Assembly (NCBI RefSeq): GCF_017873185.1
Contig: NZ_JAGGJX010000001.1
Location: 186,001-250,000 of the forward strand
From: Metaclostridioides mangenotii
GTDB lineage: Bacteria; Bacillota; Clostridia; Peptostreptococcales; Peptostreptococcaceae
Length of the DNA stretch: 64,000 nucleotides
Reading direction: 5' to 3'
Shown one piece after another: positions 44,656-53,703 of the stretch. A program made the translations under genes and the position numbers. How positions within the stretch are numbered: position 1 is the stretch's first letter; each line of letters starts with the position of its first letter. The notes under the pieces are model-generated. The model had not been told where the DNA came from, made no database searches, and saw only the letters and a program-made list of their open reading frames with translations.

Positions 44656-45081
44656 TCAGACTGAAATATCTATTGGAACATATTTAAAGTCATTTATAAC
44701 GCTAGAAAAAATGGTGCTTTCGGCGTATGAGTTAGTATCTTGAACAATTTCAAAGACAACAAGAGCAACAAGTAGTACAAGAAGTACTAAATAAAAAATT
44801 TTAGCATATATCTTATTGTAAGGTCTACTAGCTCTATTTCTATTGAAATTATTTTTAAATTCATTTATTGAAGAAAAGTTTATATAGATGTCTTTGTTAT
44901 TCTTCTTATTCTTTTTAGCCTTTTTCTTTTTTTTGAGATCATCTCTTTTTCCGTTTTTAGGAAAAGGTATAACCTTAGGAGAATCACCTATTTCAATTTT
45001 TTTATCAGAAACACTATTATTAGTTGAATCATCATCTTTTTTTCTAAAAGCGATCGTATTATTGGCATTATTATTTTTCAA
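44656..45081 (-). CDS. Hypothetical single-pass membrane protein
   Basis: I do not recognise this 141-residue protein. The first 90 residues are hydrophilic, with an acidic start and a lysine block (about 50-63). One membrane helix follows (about 93-112), with about 29 residues after it. By charge, the N-terminal part is cytoplasmic. The start follows AGGGGAGG. It stands alone, divergent from the aminotransferase gene. Its topology resembles small division or envelope proteins, but no motif supports a specific role. Confidence 0.7.
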   Translation of the reverse strand: MKNNNANNTIAFRKKDDDSTNNSVSDKKIEIGDSPKVIPFPKNGKRDDLKKKKKAKKNKKNNKDIYINFSSINEFKNNFNRNRASRPYNKIYAKIFYLVLLVLLVALVVFEIVQDTNSYAESTIFSSVINDFKYVPIDISV

Positions 45082-45417
45082 GATAATTTTACCTCCCCTG
45101 AATACTCCTTTTTAATAATATTACTACGAAGAAGAAAAATATACAATAAAATATGATCAAATTTATCAACAATAACAATATAACTGAGAAGCGATACCAA
45201 TATGTGGAGTAATATAGATAAAAATAATATGTGAATTCTAAATATTTACTTAATATTTCGAAAATTTAAAAAATAATATTGACAATATTTAACATAAATA
45301 ATAATATTATAATAATCAAATGAGAATATTTTAAAAAATTCTCAATCAATTGGATGTAATTCTCTATAGATTTATTTAAAAAATTTTAAAAGTGCAATAC
45401 CATAAGGAGGGATATAT
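45082..45417 (+). promoter_or_regulatory. Promoter region of aminotransferase gene
   Basis: TTGACA (45279-45284) and TAATAT (45302-45307) are 17 bp apart. Downstream, TGAGAAT and ATTCTCA (about 45320-45343) form an inverted repeat in the leader, a possible operator. No gene is seen in the region. Confidence 0.6.
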
Positions 45418-46764
45418 TTGAGTAAAACAACTAGTAAATCAATTGATAAAAAAGAAAAACAGTACATAGCAAAGACGCAAAAGATTCCTTACTATCCAGT
45501 AGCATTTAAATCAGGTAGAGGAGCGATGTTATACGATTTTGAAGGAAATGAATATGTTGACTTTTTAGCCAGTGCTGGATCGGCAAATATAGGACACGGA
45601 AATAAAGAGTTGTCGGAAGCAGTAAAAGATCAGATGGATGACTTAACTCAGTATACATTGGCGTATTTTAACAGTGAACCTCCAATTAGGTTAGCAGAAA
45701 AGTTAGTTGAAATAGCACCTGGAGATAATAATAAGAAAGTTTTATACAGTGCAACCGGATCCGCGTGTATAGACGCAGCAATTAAGCTTTCTAGAGCATT
45801 TACAGGAAGAACAAAAATTATATCTTTATTCGAGTCATATCATGGTAGCACTTATGGCGCGATGTCTATTTCAGCTTTAAGTACAAATATGAGAAGAAAA
45901 ATGGGTCCGCTATTATCAGATATATATCATTTTAATTATCCTACATGTGGTAAATGTCCATATTTTAAAGAAGAAGAGAGTTGTTCATTAGAATGTGTTA
46001 ATGAAATAGAGTTTGCATTTGATCACTATTTGCCTTCAGAAGAAGTTGCTGCAATATTTATCGAACCGATAGCAGGTGATGCAGGAATAATTGTGCCTCC
46101 AAAAAAATGGGTCAAAGCTATAAGAGAGCTTTGTGATAAGTATGGGATAGTGCTTGTATGTGATGAGATACAGCAGGGAATGGGAAGAACAGGGAAATGG
46201 TTTGGAATTGAAAACTTTGATGTTGAAGCAGATCTGTTAGTTTTGGGTAAATCAGTAGGTGGGGGCCTTCCATTAGGGGCAGTTGTAGGTAAGACTGAAA
46301 TATTAGAGAGTTTAGATGCACCAGCGCATGTATTCACACTATCTGGAAATACAACAGTATGTGTAGCTGCTTTGAAATCAATTGAGATATTAGAAAGAGA
46401 AAATGCTCTTCAAAATAGCATAGAAATGGGAGATTACATAAAGGCTGGATTTGAAAAATTAAAGGAAAAATACGATATTATTGGAGATATAAGAGGGATA
46501 GGTCTATCTATTGGCGTAGATATAGTAAAAGGAAAAGGATCAAAAGAAAAAAATCCTGATGCTACTACTAAAATATGCTATAGATGTATCCAAACAGGGT
46601 TGGTTATGATATTCTTAGGTCAATCTACTCTTAGAGTCCAACCGCCTCTTGTAATAACTGGAGAGCAAGTCGACAAGGCTATGAGGATTATAGACTCGGC
46701 TATAGATGATTATTTAAACGATAGAATCGGTGATGAAGTTTATGAGGTGACTCAAGGCTGGTAA
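45418..46764 (+). CDS. Class III (ornithine/GABA-type) aminotransferase
   Basis: This 448-residue PLP enzyme transfers amino groups from omega-amino or related acids to a 2-oxoacid. Visible elements are SATGSACIDAAIKLSRAFTG near 115, the cofactor-binding DEIQQGMGRTG near 245, and the PLP lysine in LGKSVGGGLPLG near 280. A cysteine cluster, CGKCPYFKEEESCSLEC (about 180-196), is shared by clostridial members and may bind metal. The start is TTG 45418 after AGGAGGG. It is probably catabolic, as expected in amino-acid fermenters; the exact substrate is uncertain. Confidence 0.85.
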   Translation: MSKTTSKSIDKKEKQYIAKTQKIPYYPVAFKSGRGAMLYDFEGNEYVDFLASAGSANIGHGNKELSEAVKDQMDDLTQYTLAYFNSEPPIRLAEKLVEIAPGDNNKKVLYSATGSACIDAAIKLSRAFTGRTKIISLFESYHGSTYGAMSISALSTNMRRKMGPLLSDIYHFNYPTCGKCPYFKEEESCSLECVNEIEFAFDHYLPSEEVAAIFIEPIAGDAGIIVPPKKWVKAIRELCDKYGIVLVCDEIQQGMGRTGKWFGIENFDVEADLLVLGKSVGGGLPLGAVVGKTEILESLDAPAHVFTLSGNTTVCVAALKSIEILERENALQNSIEMGDYIKAGFEKLKEKYDIIGDIRGIGLSIGVDIVKGKGSKEKNPDATTKICYRCIQTGLVMIFLGQSTLRVQPPLVITGEQVDKAMRIIDSAIDDYLNDRIGDEVYEVTQGW

Positions 46765-46770
46765 GTGCCT

Positions 46771-46891
46771 GTTAAAATGGCTGTTGCCGGTTGTAGAATA
46801 TACAAAATATGAGGTATGCTGGACGTCGAGTCGTATCCAGACAATACCTCATATTTTGTATTATTCTACAACTGATAACTGCCATTTTAAC
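46771..46891. repeat. 121-bp long inverted repeat (MITE-like or giant terminator hairpin)
   Basis: The ends GTTAAAATGGC (46771-46781) and GCCATTTTAAC (46881-46891) match exactly. The inner GTTGTAGAAT...ATGAGGTAT arm pairs with its complement at 46844-46872 with a single bulged base. A CTGG/CCAG helix closes the loop. It starts seven bases after the aminotransferase stop. The length and near-perfect folding exceed the other terminators here. It could be a small non-autonomous element or an unusually long terminator. Confidence 0.7.
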
Positions 46892-46995
46892 TTCCTTTTG
46901 ATTAAGGCGAATGACATTTTAGTTAAGACCGTTTCAGTTAGTAAAATGATATGTATATCTATAACCGATAATAACCATAGTGTGACTAATTAAAA

Positions 46996-47025
46996 GTGGC
47001 TGTATCCAAATTTCGATATAGCCAC
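46996..47025. terminator. Bidirectional terminator of hyd operon
   Basis: GTGGCTGTATC (46996-47006) and GATATAGCCAC (47015-47025) pair fully. A-rich and T-rich flanks suit termination of hydG on the minus strand. Confidence 0.8.
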
Positions 47026-47034
47026 CTTTGTAAT

Positions 47035-48411
47035 TTATAAGTATAAATCTCTTTTTCCTTTTTTTAGCTCGACTAAATTATTTGAGACAATGTTTTTTAT
47101 GTCTTCTCTTGCTATATTTTCTATCTGGGTTTGGATAAATTTTTCTCCTATGTTTTTTAACTCTTCGTCTCCGTAATCTATTAGATATTCCATAAGCGTT
47201 GTAAGGGCATTTGGTGTACAGACATTGTGTATTTGGTGACTTTTTGCTAAGCTCATAAATCTGTCTCCAGTTCTACCTTTTCTGTAGCATGCGGTACAAT
47301 AACTTGGTATATATCCACTAGAAATTAAACCTTTTAGCATTTCGTTTGCGTCTCTGTGATCTCCGACTTCAAATTGGTCGATTACTTCACCGTCTTCGTA
47401 AGCTTTGTATCCTCCTACACCTGTTAGAGAACCAACACTTAGTTGTGATACTCCGTATTTTAATAGTTCGTCTCTCATGCTAGAATCTTCTCTTGTAGAC
47501 ATGATTATTCCTGTGTAAGGAACCGCTAAACGGGTAATAGCTACTATTTTTTTGAATAATTCGTCGTCTACTATGTTAGGGAAGTCTTCTAAGTTCATAC
47601 CTTCAGCTTTTTTCAACCTTGGGAAAGATATTGTGTGGAATCCTACACCGTACTTTTCTTCAAGATGCTCATTGTGCATCATAAGTCCAAGTACTTCAAA
47701 TTTGGGATCTGCTAGTCCAAATAAAACACCTGCACCGACATCGTCGACTCCGGCTTCCATAGCTCTGTCAAAAGCAGTTAAGTGGTATTCATAGTCATTT
47801 TTTATTGATTTTCCATGCATCTTTTTAAATGTAGGGCTGTGGTAAGTTTCTTGGAACAATATGTAGGTTCCGATTCCTTTTTCTTTTAAAAGTTTGTAAT
47901 TTTCGACTGTAGTAGCTGCTATGTTAACGTTCACTCTTCTTATATTTCCGTTTTCGTTGTAAGTAGAGTATATTGCATCAAGTGCATCCAAAATATAGTC
48001 TATGTCGCAATTTACAGGGTCCTCTCCAGCCTCTAAAGCTAATCTTTTATGACCCATTTTTTCGAGGATTTTTACTTCTTCTCTGATTTCATCCATAGTT
48101 AATTTTTTTCTAGAAAATTTATTTGATCTGCTAAATCCACAATATGCGCAATCATTCACACAATAGTTAGAGATGTACAGAGGAGCGAAGAGTACAACTC
48201 TGTTTCCGTAGATTTCATCTTTTATTTGACCAGCTATATTGTATAGCTTGTCTGTTTGTTCTTTGTTTTCTATTTCTAATAAAATAGCTATATCTTTGTA
48301 AGTTAGTTTTTCTCTATTTTGTGCTTTTTGTAGTACACTTTCAATATCGTCTGTAGTTGAAGATTTTGCTTCTTTTAGAAATGTTTCTATTAATTCATGG
48401 TTTATAAACAC
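47035..48411 (-). CDS. hydG: [FeFe]-hydrogenase maturase HydG
   Basis: HydG is a radical-SAM tyrosine lyase that makes the CO and CN ligands of the H-cluster. The SAM cluster motif is CVNDCAYCGFS. The second, ligand-building cluster is held by the C-terminal motif CTACYRKGRTGDRFM with a third Cys 22 residues later (HNVCTPN). The start is GTG 48411, eight bases after GGAGG, and it shares one base with the hydE stop. The ATG at 48426 would overlap that binding site. It is the last gene of the maturation operon. Confidence 0.93.
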   Translation of the reverse strand: MFINHELIETFLKEAKSSTTDDIESVLQKAQNREKLTYKDIAILLEIENKEQTDKLYNIAGQIKDEIYGNRVVLFAPLYISNYCVNDCAYCGFSRSNKFSRKKLTMDEIREEVKILEKMGHKRLALEAGEDPVNCDIDYILDALDAIYSTYNENGNIRRVNVNIAATTVENYKLLKEKGIGTYILFQETYHSPTFKKMHGKSIKNDYEYHLTAFDRAMEAGVDDVGAGVLFGLADPKFEVLGLMMHNEHLEEKYGVGFHTISFPRLKKAEGMNLEDFPNIVDDELFKKIVAITRLAVPYTGIIMSTREDSSMRDELLKYGVSQLSVGSLTGVGGYKAYEDGEVIDQFEVGDHRDANEMLKGLISSGYIPSYCTACYRKGRTGDRFMSLAKSHQIHNVCTPNALTTLMEYLIDYGDEELKNIGEKFIQTQIENIAREDIKNIVSNNLVELKKGKRDLYL

Positions 48412-49496
48412 TATAAACGCCTCCATTCAATATTATCTCCACGAGAATAATCTACTTTTAATCCTAAATGTTCAAGACTTATTTCTAGTTCTTTATGGTA
48501 CTCAAATGCTTCTTTTCCTGTAGAAAGTTTGTTGTTGTAAAGAGAATACTGTTTCCTAAACTCTTTTGGTGATAGGTTAGGCATGATTACATTACATCCT
48601 GATTTTAGTCCATGTTTTCTCCCGTTTGGATCTATAGATGCAAGTGCTGTTGTTGCTGGCAGTAAGCATTTTGGAAGAAGTAGCCTAGTTATTGCAAGCA
48701 TTAGAATTGTCTTTCTTAAATCTCCATGTTTATAATCTTTAAATTTTGTATCAATATGCGGGATAAATGGACCAATACCTACCATGTGAGGATTGAATTC
48801 TTTTAGAAAAACTAAATCACTTACTAGTTCATTGTCCGTTTGATATGGCGATCCAACCATAAAGCCTGCACCTACCTGAAATCCAATTTCCTTTAAATCA
48901 TTAATACATTTCATTCTGTTTTCGAGTTTCATCACATCAGGGTGAAGCTTACTATAGTGATCAGTAGTTGAAGTCTCATGCCTTAGTAGATATCTATCTG
49001 CACCAGACTCGTAGTATTTTTTATATGAATCAATACTTTTTTCACCGATCGATAGGGTAATTGCACAGTCTGGATATTCTGTTTTGATACTGCTTATAAT
49101 GTCTGACATTATTTCATCTGTAAAATATTGATCTTCGCCACCTTGAAGTACAAAAGTTCTATACCCTATTTCGTATCCTATTTCACAACATTCAAGTATA
49201 CTATTTTTGTCCAGCCTATACCTTTCTACGTTGTTGTTTGACGCTCTAATGCCACAGTAGTAACAGTCATTTTTACATATATTTGAGATTTCAATTAATC
49301 CTCTTAAATATACGCTACTGCCATAATTTTGATGTCTTAAATCATCGGCTTTCTTACAGAGATAATCAAATAAATTTTCTTTTTTATTGTAATCAGGTTT
49401 ATCAATATTTTCTACAAGAAAAAGTAGTTGATCTCGGTCTAAATTGTTATTAGTGTGGAGTTTATCAATCAGTAGCTTTACTTTATTGTTAGTCAT
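48411..49496 (-). CDS. hydE: [FeFe]-hydrogenase maturase HydE
   Basis: HydE is the radical-SAM enzyme that supplies an intermediate of the H-cluster diiron site. The cluster motif is CKNDCYYCGIR near residue 63, followed by the TIM-barrel segments typical of the biotin-synthase-like group. The start is ATG 49496 behind AAGGAG. It overlaps the last eight bases of hydF, and its stop overlaps the hydG start. The tight overlaps imply coupled translation of the three maturases. Confidence 0.92.
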   Translation of the reverse strand: MTNNKVKLLIDKLHTNNNLDRDQLLFLVENIDKPDYNKKENLFDYLCKKADDLRHQNYGSSVYLRGLIEISNICKNDCYYCGIRASNNNVERYRLDKNSILECCEIGYEIGYRTFVLQGGEDQYFTDEIMSDIISSIKTEYPDCAITLSIGEKSIDSYKKYYESGADRYLLRHETSTTDHYSKLHPDVMKLENRMKCINDLKEIGFQVGAGFMVGSPYQTDNELVSDLVFLKEFNPHMVGIGPFIPHIDTKFKDYKHGDLRKTILMLAITRLLLPKCLLPATTALASIDPNGRKHGLKSGCNVIMPNLSPKEFRKQYSLYNNKLSTGKEAFEYHKELEISLEHLGLKVDYSRGDNIEWRRL

Positions 49497-50712
49497 GTAT
49501 ATTAACTCCTTCAAAAATTTCAATCGATCTTTTTAAAATTCCCTTCACATGGGCAATAAGTATTCCATAGTTGACGATTGGTACGTTGTGTGTTTTTGAA
49601 TTTTCGATTCTAGATAACATTTCTTTTCTATTCATCATACATGCTCCACAGTGTACAACTAAGCTGTATTTAGCGATATCTTCAGTAAATGATACTCCCG
49701 AGCTAAATTCAAAAGTTAGGTCTTTACCTGACTTTTTCTTCAACATATTTGGTATTTTTACTCTTCCTATATCGTCGTCTTGCGCATGGTGTGTACATCC
49801 TTCTGCCATAAGTATTATATCTCCATCTTTTAAACTATCTATAGCTTTAGCTCCATCTATTAAATCCTGTAGTTCTCCTTTTTGACGGGCAAATAAGATG
49901 GAGAAAGAGGTAAGTGGTATATCCTTTGGCGTTTCTTTATCTACTTCTGAGAAAGCTTGTGAATCCGTTATTACTAACTTAGGTTTCTTTGAGAGATTGT
50001 TTAGAGTTTCTTTTAGGGTATTTTCCTTAGTGACTATTGGTATTGCATTGTTATCGAGACAATCTCTTATAACTTGTTGCTGTGGAAGGATAAGTCTGCC
50101 TTTTGGTGCAGATTTATCAATAGGCGTTACAAGTACCACGAAGTCATTCTCATCTACTAAGTCTGATACAAGAATTGTTTCATTTTTATCCTTTGGAATT
50201 ATTTTGATAATTTCCTCTTTTATTTTATCTATTCCAATACCATTTGAGGCAGAAGACAAAATTATATTAGAAAAGGTCTTTTCTTTTATTTCTTCGAGCT
50301 GCTCATTTGATATACTTGCTGTGTCTGATTTATTTAAAACAACAAGATAAGGAATATTCTTAGCTTTAAATTTTTCTATTAAATGTATATCTTCTGTAAG
50401 TATTCCTGAATTGACATCTGCAACTAGTAATGCTATATCTGTTTTGTCTAGAATATTTAAAGATTTTTTTATTCGAAGCTCACCTAATTCGCCATGGTCA
50501 TCAATGCCAGCTGTATCAATGAGTACACAAGGTCCAATAGGCAGTATTTCTATAGGTCTAAATACTGGATCAGTAGTAGTTCCTTTTACATCAGATACAA
50601 TAGCGATATCTTGATTTGATAGTGCATTTATCAAGCTTGATTTGCCAGAGTTTCTTTTTCCAAATATACCGATGTGTGTTCTTACCGATTTTGGGGTTGA
50701 GTTTAACGACAT
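49489..50712 (-). CDS. hydF: [FeFe]-hydrogenase maturation GTPase HydF
   Basis: HydF is the scaffold that receives the diiron subcluster and hands it to the hydrogenase. The N-terminal GTPase domain has GKRNSGKSSL, DTAGIDDHGELG and NKSDT. A dimerisation domain follows. The C-terminal cluster-binding part has CTHHAQDDD and HCGACMMN, the expected C-x-H and H-C-x-x-C ligands. It has 407 residues, full length. AGGAGGG precedes ATG 50712. The TM1266-like gene lies 11 bp upstream. Confidence 0.93.
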   Translation of the reverse strand: MSLNSTPKSVRTHIGIFGKRNSGKSSLINALSNQDIAIVSDVKGTTTDPVFRPIEILPIGPCVLIDTAGIDDHGELGELRIKKSLNILDKTDIALLVADVNSGILTEDIHLIEKFKAKNIPYLVVLNKSDTASISNEQLEEIKEKTFSNIILSSASNGIGIDKIKEEIIKIIPKDKNETILVSDLVDENDFVVLVTPIDKSAPKGRLILPQQQVIRDCLDNNAIPIVTKENTLKETLNNLSKKPKLVITDSQAFSEVDKETPKDIPLTSFSILFARQKGELQDLIDGAKAIDSLKDGDIILMAEGCTHHAQDDDIGRVKIPNMLKKKSGKDLTFEFSSGVSFTEDIAKYSLVVHCGACMMNRKEMLSRIENSKTHNVPIVNYGILIAHVKGILKRSIEIFEGVNIHD

Positions 50713-50723
50713 TATTATCCCTC

Positions 50724-50975
50724 CTATAATTCTTTTTTTGATATGCTTGTTTTTACTAAAACATTAGGGATATTTCCAAGTTTACCAGTCAGATTGTTAA
50801 TATCATCTAGATTTCCAACTACAACAATACAAATAACAGATACGCCTTCAGTTTCACATGGAATTCCCATACGGCCCTTTATAATCCCCTTAAAAGAGGA
50901 GATAGTCTCGTTAAATTTATGTTGTGATTTTTCTGGTTCCTCCAAAATAGCACTAATAACTGCGATTTTTTTCAT
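50724..50975 (-). CDS. TM1266-family putative iron-only hydrogenase system regulator
   Basis: This is an 83-residue ACT-like/ferredoxin-fold protein (MKKIAVISAILEEPEKSQ at the N-terminus, GRMGIPCETEGVSVICIVV in the middle). Members of this family are encoded with hydEFG and were named as regulators from that context only. AGGAG precedes ATG 50975. It is the first gene of the hyd operon, directly after an attenuator-like hairpin. No DNA-binding motif is visible, so its action could be through protein or ligand binding. Confidence 0.85.
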   Translation of the reverse strand: MKKIAVISAILEEPEKSQHKFNETISSFKGIIKGRMGIPCETEGVSVICIVVVGNLDDINNLTGKLGNIPNVLVKTSISKKEL

Positions 50976-50996
50976 ATAATTCTCCTTAAAATAAAA

Positions 50997-51039
50997 AACT
51001 TCTCTTTAATCCAGAAAAAATCCGCGATAAAGAAAAGTT
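50997..51039 (-). promoter_or_regulatory. Attenuator-like terminator in the hyd operon leader
   Basis: On the minus strand a stem formed by 51039-51028 and 51008-50997 (AACTTTTCTTTA with TAAAGAGAAGTT) is followed immediately by TTTTATTTT. The AAGGAG site of the first gene lies a few bases further on. No gene ends just upstream, so the hairpin acts on leader transcripts. Confidence 0.6.
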
Positions 51040-51404
51040 AGTAATTCCATGTATAAATCAACATATTTACTAAATTTCCCGGCAGATCAGAATATTCTTT
51101 TCTGGTAGGTAATCTATTTATTAAAGAGACAATTAACTGAAGAAAAAAATTAAATTTTTAACTAAAGAAAATTGATACTACATATATAATAATTCTATTT
51201 TATAGATTAGTCTACACTAAAATAAAATATAAAAAATTAAATTTACTATTGTATCGAACAAATGTATGGTGTATAATTAAGGAACAGATGTTTGGTAAAG
51301 AAATTTTCTTATATTCAATCGATTATTTTAGAATAATATGAATATAAGTGATAAATAATAAATATAATTAACTATAAATATTTTGAAAAGGAGAACTAAT
51401 ACAT
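51040..51404. promoter_or_regulatory. Divergent leader/promoter region of hyd operon and small gene
   Basis: On the hyd side, TTAGTAA and TTACTAA (minus strand, about 51078 to 51038) can form an alternative helix overlapping the terminator stem. A GAATATTC palindrome flanked by CAGA/TCTG lies near 51085-51110. Direct repeats TTAACTGAAGAAAA and TTAACTAAAGAAAA occur near 51130-51170. I recognise no known riboswitch. No gene is seen. Confidence 0.45.
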
Positions 51405-51566
51405 ATGATGATTAAACCTAGAAAAATAAAAGATATTACACTTATGAATTTAGAAAACGGTGATGTTACGTTGAGCGAACTGGACGAGATATATAAAAAA
51501 ATGGGATTTTTATTTGTGGTAAGTGAAGGAAGGTTTACTAGAATAAAAAAAGAGGTTCAGCATTAA
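51405..51566 (+). CDS. Small protein of 53 residues, unknown function
   Basis: ATG 51405 (or the adjacent ATG 51408) follows AAAAGGAGA. The product begins MMIKPRKIKDITLMNL and is hydrophilic and probably helical, with no membrane segment, signal peptide or cysteines. The codon use is normal for this genome. A strong terminator follows, so the frame has its own transcription unit. I do not recognise the family. A structured, charged small protein of this kind could be a regulator or complex subunit, but nothing shows which. Confidence 0.65.
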   Translation: MMIKPRKIKDITLMNLENGDVTLSELDEIYKKMGFLFVVSEGRFTRIKKEVQH

Positions 51567-51590
51567 TATAAAATATCTACGATTTTGGAT

Positions 51591-51633
51591 AACCTAACTT
51601 AGTATAACGAGAGATACTTTAGTTAGGTTTTTT
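51591..51633 (+). terminator. Terminator after 53-residue gene
   Basis: AACCTAACT and AGTTAGGTT pair, with inner AGTAT/ATACT. TTTTTATTT follows. Confidence 0.85.
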
Positions 51634-51667
51634 ATTTAATTATTCATCTATGTGAGAGGAGATATAT

Positions 51668-52303
51668 ATGAAGATAGTTACTTATAATATCCATAAGGGA
51701 ATGAATGCAAAGAATAAACCAACACTTTTTAAAATAGGAAAGTACTTAAAGAAACAACGTTGTGATGCGATTTGTCTACAAGAGGTATTGTACCCCCAAT
51801 TTTTGATACTTAAAAAACAGATAAATATGAATGGCGTGTTTGCAGCTAATGTTAAAAAGCCAGGGATGCTTTATGGAATATGTATATTTACACAAAGTAA
51901 AGATTTTAGCAGTCATCATTTCTTGCTTACAAGCAAAAAAGAGCAAAGAGGGGCACTTTGTCTAAGTTATGAAACAAATAAAGGCTATATTAATATAATA
52001 AATACACACTTGGGACTTGATAAAGAAGAGAGAAATATACAGCTAAATGAAATTATGGACTACACGAAATGTTTAGTTGGTAATAAAATTATATGTGGGG
52101 ACTTTAATGAAAAAAATATAAATATTGGGAGTTTTAACGACACAGCAATTGAATCCGAAGAGCAGGAACAGGCTACTTTTTGGCCATCATGTTCAAGGAT
52201 TGACTACATTTTTGTAGATGGTCAATTAAGTATAAACAACTATAAAGTAGATGAAATAAAATTGTCAGATCATTTTCCACTTTTTTGTGAAATTAGCAAA
52301 TAA
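51668..52303 (+). CDS. Endonuclease/exonuclease/phosphatase-family protein
   Basis: This is a 211-residue metal-dependent phosphodiesterase/phosphatase of the EEP fold. Motifs in order: TYNIHKG (Asn), CLQEV (catalytic Glu), NTHLG (His), CGDFNE (Asp-x-Asn), RIDYIFVDG and SDHFPL (catalytic Asp-His). It is compact and has no signal peptide, so it is cytoplasmic. EEP proteins act on nucleic acids, phospholipids or inositol phosphates, and the substrate cannot be read here. GAGAGGAG precedes the ATG. Confidence 0.85.
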   Translation: MKIVTYNIHKGMNAKNKPTLFKIGKYLKKQRCDAICLQEVLYPQFLILKKQINMNGVFAANVKKPGMLYGICIFTQSKDFSSHHFLLTSKKEQRGALCLSYETNKGYINIINTHLGLDKEERNIQLNEIMDYTKCLVGNKIICGDFNEKNINIGSFNDTAIESEEQEQATFWPSCSRIDYIFVDGQLSINNYKVDEIKLSDHFPLFCEISK

Positions 52304-52326
52304 ATGTAACAATTTAGTTACATTTA
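52302..52326 (+). terminator. Small hairpin after EEP gene
   Basis: AAATGTAAC and GTTACATTT form a short symmetric hairpin with a weak T tail, overlapping the stop codon region. Confidence 0.55.
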
Positions 52327-52421
52327 GCCAAAGGTGTTGTTAATGAAATTTTATTAAAATATAATCTAATTAGTCCTATAAAATTAGAATAGTTTTTTTG
52401 CATGATTAAAGAGGTGATTAA

Positions 52422-53678
52422 ATGAGTGAAAGTTCAACAGAAGTAGAAAAACTCAGCAAGTTTAAAGAAAAGAAATTAGGAATAGTGCTATTAGGCATAG
52501 CGGTCTTATTAATAGTAATAATATTGTCCTTTAATAAATTTTTCCTATACAACGGTAAAATTGCAAAGAATGTATTTATTCAAGGGGTTGAAGTATCGAA
52601 TATGACACAAGATCAAGCCCTTAAGACAGTAACAGATAAGTATGAGCCGAGAAACTTAAACTTAGAGTACGATAAGAAAAACTATAAAATACATGCAAAA
52701 GATATAAACTTAAAGTACGACATAGATGGAGCTGTTAAAGAAGCTTACAATATGACAAAGAAAGATTCTTATTTTGGGAATGTAAAAAAATATTTTGGTG
52801 TGCTATTTAATAAAGAAGATATAAACATCAAAACTAGTTTTGACGAAGCAAAGCTTAGCACTAAAGTTTCAGAAATAGCTAATGACATAAATATAAAAAT
52901 GGAAAATGCAGCAGTGGTTATAGATGGTGGAATCAACTATAAAGATGCAATTACAGGTAAGGAATTTGATGTAGCAGTTAATAAAGAAGCTATTTATGAA
53001 AAGATAAACAAAAAGGATACAAAATTATTACATATCAAAGTAAATTTAAAAAAACCAGAGATAACATTAGACCAAGTTAAAAAGGTGGATACAGTTTTAG
53101 CTCAATATTCAACTAACTACGGTACTAGCTCTTACGGTAGAGCATATAACGTCGGATTGTCTGCTAGAAAGACAAGTGACGTATTACTTATGCCTGGCGA
53201 AGAGTTCTCTTATAATGGGATGACAGGCCCAAGTAATAGAGCTAATGGGTACAAAAATGCACCTGTTATAGTTTATGGTAAGCTGAAACAAGCTCCTGGT
53301 GGAGGTGTCTGTCAGACATCTTCAACAATATACAACACAGCTCTGTTTGCGGGAATGCAGATAACAGAGGTTACAAATCACTCAGCGGCATCTTCTTATG
53401 TTCCTAGAGGTAGAGATGCTACAGTAAGTGATGGAGGTCTAAACTTAAGATTTAAAAACCCATATAAGCACCCGGTATATGTAAAAAATACTGCAAACGG
53501 AAGTGTAATAACTTCTACTATATACGGAAACTCATCAGACAAACAAAATATAGGGATTGACGTTAAGTATAGTTCTGGAAAGTATTCAACTTATAGATAC
53601 TTTAAAGACGAATCAGGTAATGTTATAAAGAGTGAACATATTTCTGATAGCAAGTATAGAGCATTAAATAAAAATTAA
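52422..53678 (+). CDS. VanW-family protein with PG-binding domain
   Basis: This is a 418-residue envelope protein. A membrane anchor lies at about residues 18-40, followed by a peptidoglycan-binding-4-type domain (about 50-220) and the VanW domain (about 230-370) with LMPGEEFSYN and GGGVCQTSSTIYNTALF. The family is named after a gene next to vancomycin resistance clusters, but no van genes are here and the role is unknown, probably in cell-wall metabolism. The start and its AGAGGTGATTAA site are clear. It is monocistronic. Confidence 0.88.
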   Translation: MSESSTEVEKLSKFKEKKLGIVLLGIAVLLIVIILSFNKFFLYNGKIAKNVFIQGVEVSNMTQDQALKTVTDKYEPRNLNLEYDKKNYKIHAKDINLKYDIDGAVKEAYNMTKKDSYFGNVKKYFGVLFNKEDINIKTSFDEAKLSTKVSEIANDINIKMENAAVVIDGGINYKDAITGKEFDVAVNKEAIYEKINKKDTKLLHIKVNLKKPEITLDQVKKVDTVLAQYSTNYGTSSYGRAYNVGLSARKTSDVLLMPGEEFSYNGMTGPSNRANGYKNAPVIVYGKLKQAPGGGVCQTSSTIYNTALFAGMQITEVTNHSAASSYVPRGRDATVSDGGLNLRFKNPYKHPVYVKNTANGSVITSTIYGNSSDKQNIGIDVKYSSGKYSTYRYFKDESGNVIKSEHISDSKYRALNKN

Positions 53679-53703
53679 TAAGTTTACGATAAAATAGTCA
53701 ATT

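Noticed and set aside
46784-46993. 69-codon frame across the 121-bp repeat
   Set aside because: It is produced by the inverted repeat, has no SD site and no family resemblance.
51040-51140. Known riboswitch classes (preQ1, ZTP, fluoride, purine, c-di-GMP) in the hyd leader
   Set aside because: None of the conserved cores I know could be matched by eye; only isolated CCGGG and CGCGGAT words occur.
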